From: Inonotus obliquus
Taxonomy: Eukaryota > Basidiomycota > Agaricomycetes > Hymenochaetales > Hymenochaetaceae
Reading direction: 5' to 3'
DNA: 64,000 nt
Assembly: GCA_032164295.1 (NCBI GenBank)
Contig: JAJHTX010000004.1
Span: forward strand, 1,240,001-1,304,000
Shown here: positions 61,988 through 64,000 of the stretch, one piece after another
How the letters are laid out: each line of letters begins with the position of its first letter
Position numbering within the stretch: the stretch's first letter is position 1
Translations under genes and position numbers: made by a program
Notes under the pieces: model-generated
Database searches by the model: none
Told to the model about the DNA's origin: nothing
What the model saw: the letters and a program-made list of their open reading frames with translations, nothing else

Positions 61988-63744
61988 GGTGTGACGGTGG
62001 CAAACGTTAGGACAGAGAGAGAGCGGTCGTTGCAAGAGCGCGACTGGAAAGACTCTTACTCATTCGCGTAATCACGTTTACGCAATCAAGTCGGCCTTTA
62101 ACCCGCGCCGCGGGACGCGTCCGATCGGCACGCTTGTTTCCGGGAGCAGAACCCACTCGCCACTGCATGGGCGTTAGTTAGGAGAGGGTGCATTTATAAC
62201 GCATGTATTTCATAGTACGTACGTACGTTTTCATCCCAATGCTCGCACTGCACTTATATCGAATCGAATAAACGTTTCTTCCGATCGTGGTTTCACTAGC
62301 TTCCCTCCGGACGCGTGCAGGAGCGTGCAGGACGGCGATTTGTCTTGGGACTGGCTGGGCGAATTCATCACTTTCCAATCCAACTTGGCTTTCACCTTCT
62401 CGGAAGCCTCAAAGGCGGCAATGCCGTAATAGCAAAGCATTGATTCCAAAAAAGGCAATCACAGGACATGGGTGCAGTGGCCTTTTTGCCGGCCACTTGG
62501 TTAAACTTGGAGTTATTTGTCGTCTTGCTCTACTCAGAGAGGCACTGCTTCACTCCTTGCTCTTACTTCGTGCTTTTCTCTGAAACTAGATCGACATTAC
62601 ACCCTGACCGGAAATAAACTATAAACAGACTCAAAAGGAAGCGAAAAACGAAACAAACATGAGGCTCGTTGTCTACAGTTTGCCGGTAATGTAACCGGAA
62701 CGTTTCACCTTTTTTCGAGGAATGTCTGACCACGTTCATTTCCAGCAGGACATCGACAAAGGCACAAATACGAAGGCAAATCAGCGGATCATTATGGCAA
62801 AAAGGGAATTAGGCTTTAGGAAATCTCGTAATCAAACAAATCCTCACCATACAATCGGTCCGAAAGTTCCTGCTCCTGCAATCACGGCCAATCCGGTCGA
62901 CCCTATGTGTACGCTTGGCTGTGGTTGTGCGTAGCCATACCACAGGTTTACATTCGTAGACAACTCACATTCATTCCGGAGTCAGAGTCTCACCCATTCC
63001 ATTCATTGGTAACGCCATACATCACGTACCTTCGGTGGTAATTATTACGCTACTCTTGGGAAACAAAGCGGTAGTTCGCTATTGTTTGACGTTGGCCAAC
63101 CTATTTGCGCTATTTGTCCTCCCGAGTAGAGCCCCAGCATTCCTGATCGTCATCGATAAGATGGACTTGAAAATATCGCCTGCAGAGACAGGCACAGACC
63201 GAGGGACTTACCGACCACTGGCGAATTTCTGCTCCGACATGCGCTCATGTTCCGACACGTCTTTTCAGGTTTTCTTTTTTCACGAAACGTTAAACCGATG
63301 CGCGTGTGTTCTCCCATGACCACCTCGGCGAATTTTGCCGGTGGAAGATCCCATCTCATCCATCTGTATCAGTCTGCATCCCGAACGCCCCTATACACTT
63401 GAAAAAAATTGGTATTGGGTATAGGAGAGGAGACGGAAAGAGTGGTGGAAGAAGCCGTGATTGCCTCCTCTTACGAACTTAAGAGGTGCCTTCAACTCTT
63501 CTAGCACTTTCCTGGAAGCATGAATTAGGGCCCCACTGCGAGGGAAGGTTGACGCAGGGCCATGTTTTGATGTGTTGGGAGATACGCCCGGGATTCGGAA
63601 GTCAGTCAAGTCATCGGCAACATCACTCGGTCGTACTATCACACGGGATCTACCCAAGAGATTAGCTTCTCGCCTTTCATAAAAGGCCTTTCATCTCTTT
63701 GTTCAGCCCGACTATCTCCACACAAGCCCACCTCTAGTCCTACC
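61988..63744. other. 1.76-kb divergent intergenic region
   Basis: Between the bZIP gene and the last plus-strand gene. No supported gene. Contains a GC-rich inverted-repeat-like GCCGCGGGACGCGTCC near 62106 and a second ACGCGT near 62311. The bZIP promoter and the next promoter (TTCATAAAAGG near 63678 as a TATA-like element) should be here. Confidence 0.4.
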
Positions 63745-64000
63745 ATGTCCGGCGAGGAAATAGTTCTCCTCTGGCGATTCCCGCCCCCAGAAGAGGGTCG
63801 CGACATGCGCTCCTTCAACGTCTATTTGGAGCTAGGCTCTACGCACCACCTCTACAAGGTGAGCCGGTGCGGTACATCATCCAGATGATCCAACCATCCC
63901 CACCAATTGTAGTTTTCAACCATACCAGGCGTTTCGGAGAGTTGGACGACTTTCGAGAGGTGGAACTTCAACGCGCAACGATGGGAAATTGCTGGGGAGA
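63745..64000 (+). CDS. Unrecognised protein, first two exons
   Basis: Starts in a good context (TACCATG) and reads MSGEEIVLLWRFPPPEEGRD, then MRSFNVYLELGSTHHLYK, a GTGAGC donor at 63859, an acceptor at 63912, and FSTIPGVSESWTTFERWNFN with AQRWEIAGE to the window end. The short beta-strand-like pattern and the Trp-rich second exon recall the many small cytosolic or lipid-binding-like fungal proteins of unknown function, but I recognise no family. It is truncated by the window edge at 64000. Confidence 0.6.

Noticed and set aside
63391..63657. 88-codon minus-strand frame before the last gene
   Set aside because: No family or splice evidence; it overlaps the probable promoter of the gene at 63745.

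Overview
The window is a piece of nuclear genome from a filamentous basidiomycete, most likely an Agaricomycete. Protein genes are split by many short (about 45-60 nt) GT-AG introns and lie on both strands without operons. The protein set is typical of mushroom-forming fungi: PEX11-type peroxin, TAF8, an Fpk1/Nrc2-like AGC kinase with DFD instead of DFG, a bZIP with a DUF3425-like tail, and a Cys-type Rdx/SelW-like protein. No rRNA, tRNA, CRISPR array or intact transposon could be supported.

Layout. 1-18.2 kb is gene-dense: an ARF/ARL GTPase N-terminus (minus, runs off the left edge), a WKF-domain nucleolar-type protein, SND2/TMEM208, a Rdx (SelW-like) redox protein with an 8-nt exon, riboflavin kinase FMN1, TAF8, 5-aminolevulinate synthase HEM1 with three heme-regulatory CP motifs, an intronless SDR, a small protein with three copies of a Y-x-EN-x-FGE motif, the divergent recombination pair SFR1/MEI5 and PCH2/TRIP13, and an intronless PPR-like mitochondrial protein. 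18.2-20.4 kb holds no gene I can support. 20.5-27.5 kb has the AGC kinase and an HSF-type transcription factor.

27.5-39.7 kb is a 12-kb gene-free stretch made of cryptically simple DNA: many short tandem duplications and an enriched CTAGTAC/GTACTAG motif. 39.7-46.7 kb carries TVP38, a small predicted mitochondrial membrane protein, a PEX11-like peroxin and a Tctex-type dynein light chain. 46.7-54.9 kb is gene-poor, with a few coding-like fragments that may be relics. 54.9-64 kb contains a 21-exon MFS transporter of the Fnx1/Vba type, a small low-complexity membrane ORF, mitochondrial ribosomal protein uS14m, the bZIP factor and the first exons of an unrecognised gene.

The gene models below were assembled by hand by joining exons in phase at GT-AG (twice GC-AG) boundaries and checking that total length is a multiple of three. 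The most interesting observations are three MluI-box (ACGCGT) elements packed into the 175-bp promoter shared by SFR1 and PCH2, unusually many micro-exons (8, 11, 14, 14, 18, 19, 22, 23 nt), two GC-AG introns, and the motif-rich 12-kb desert.
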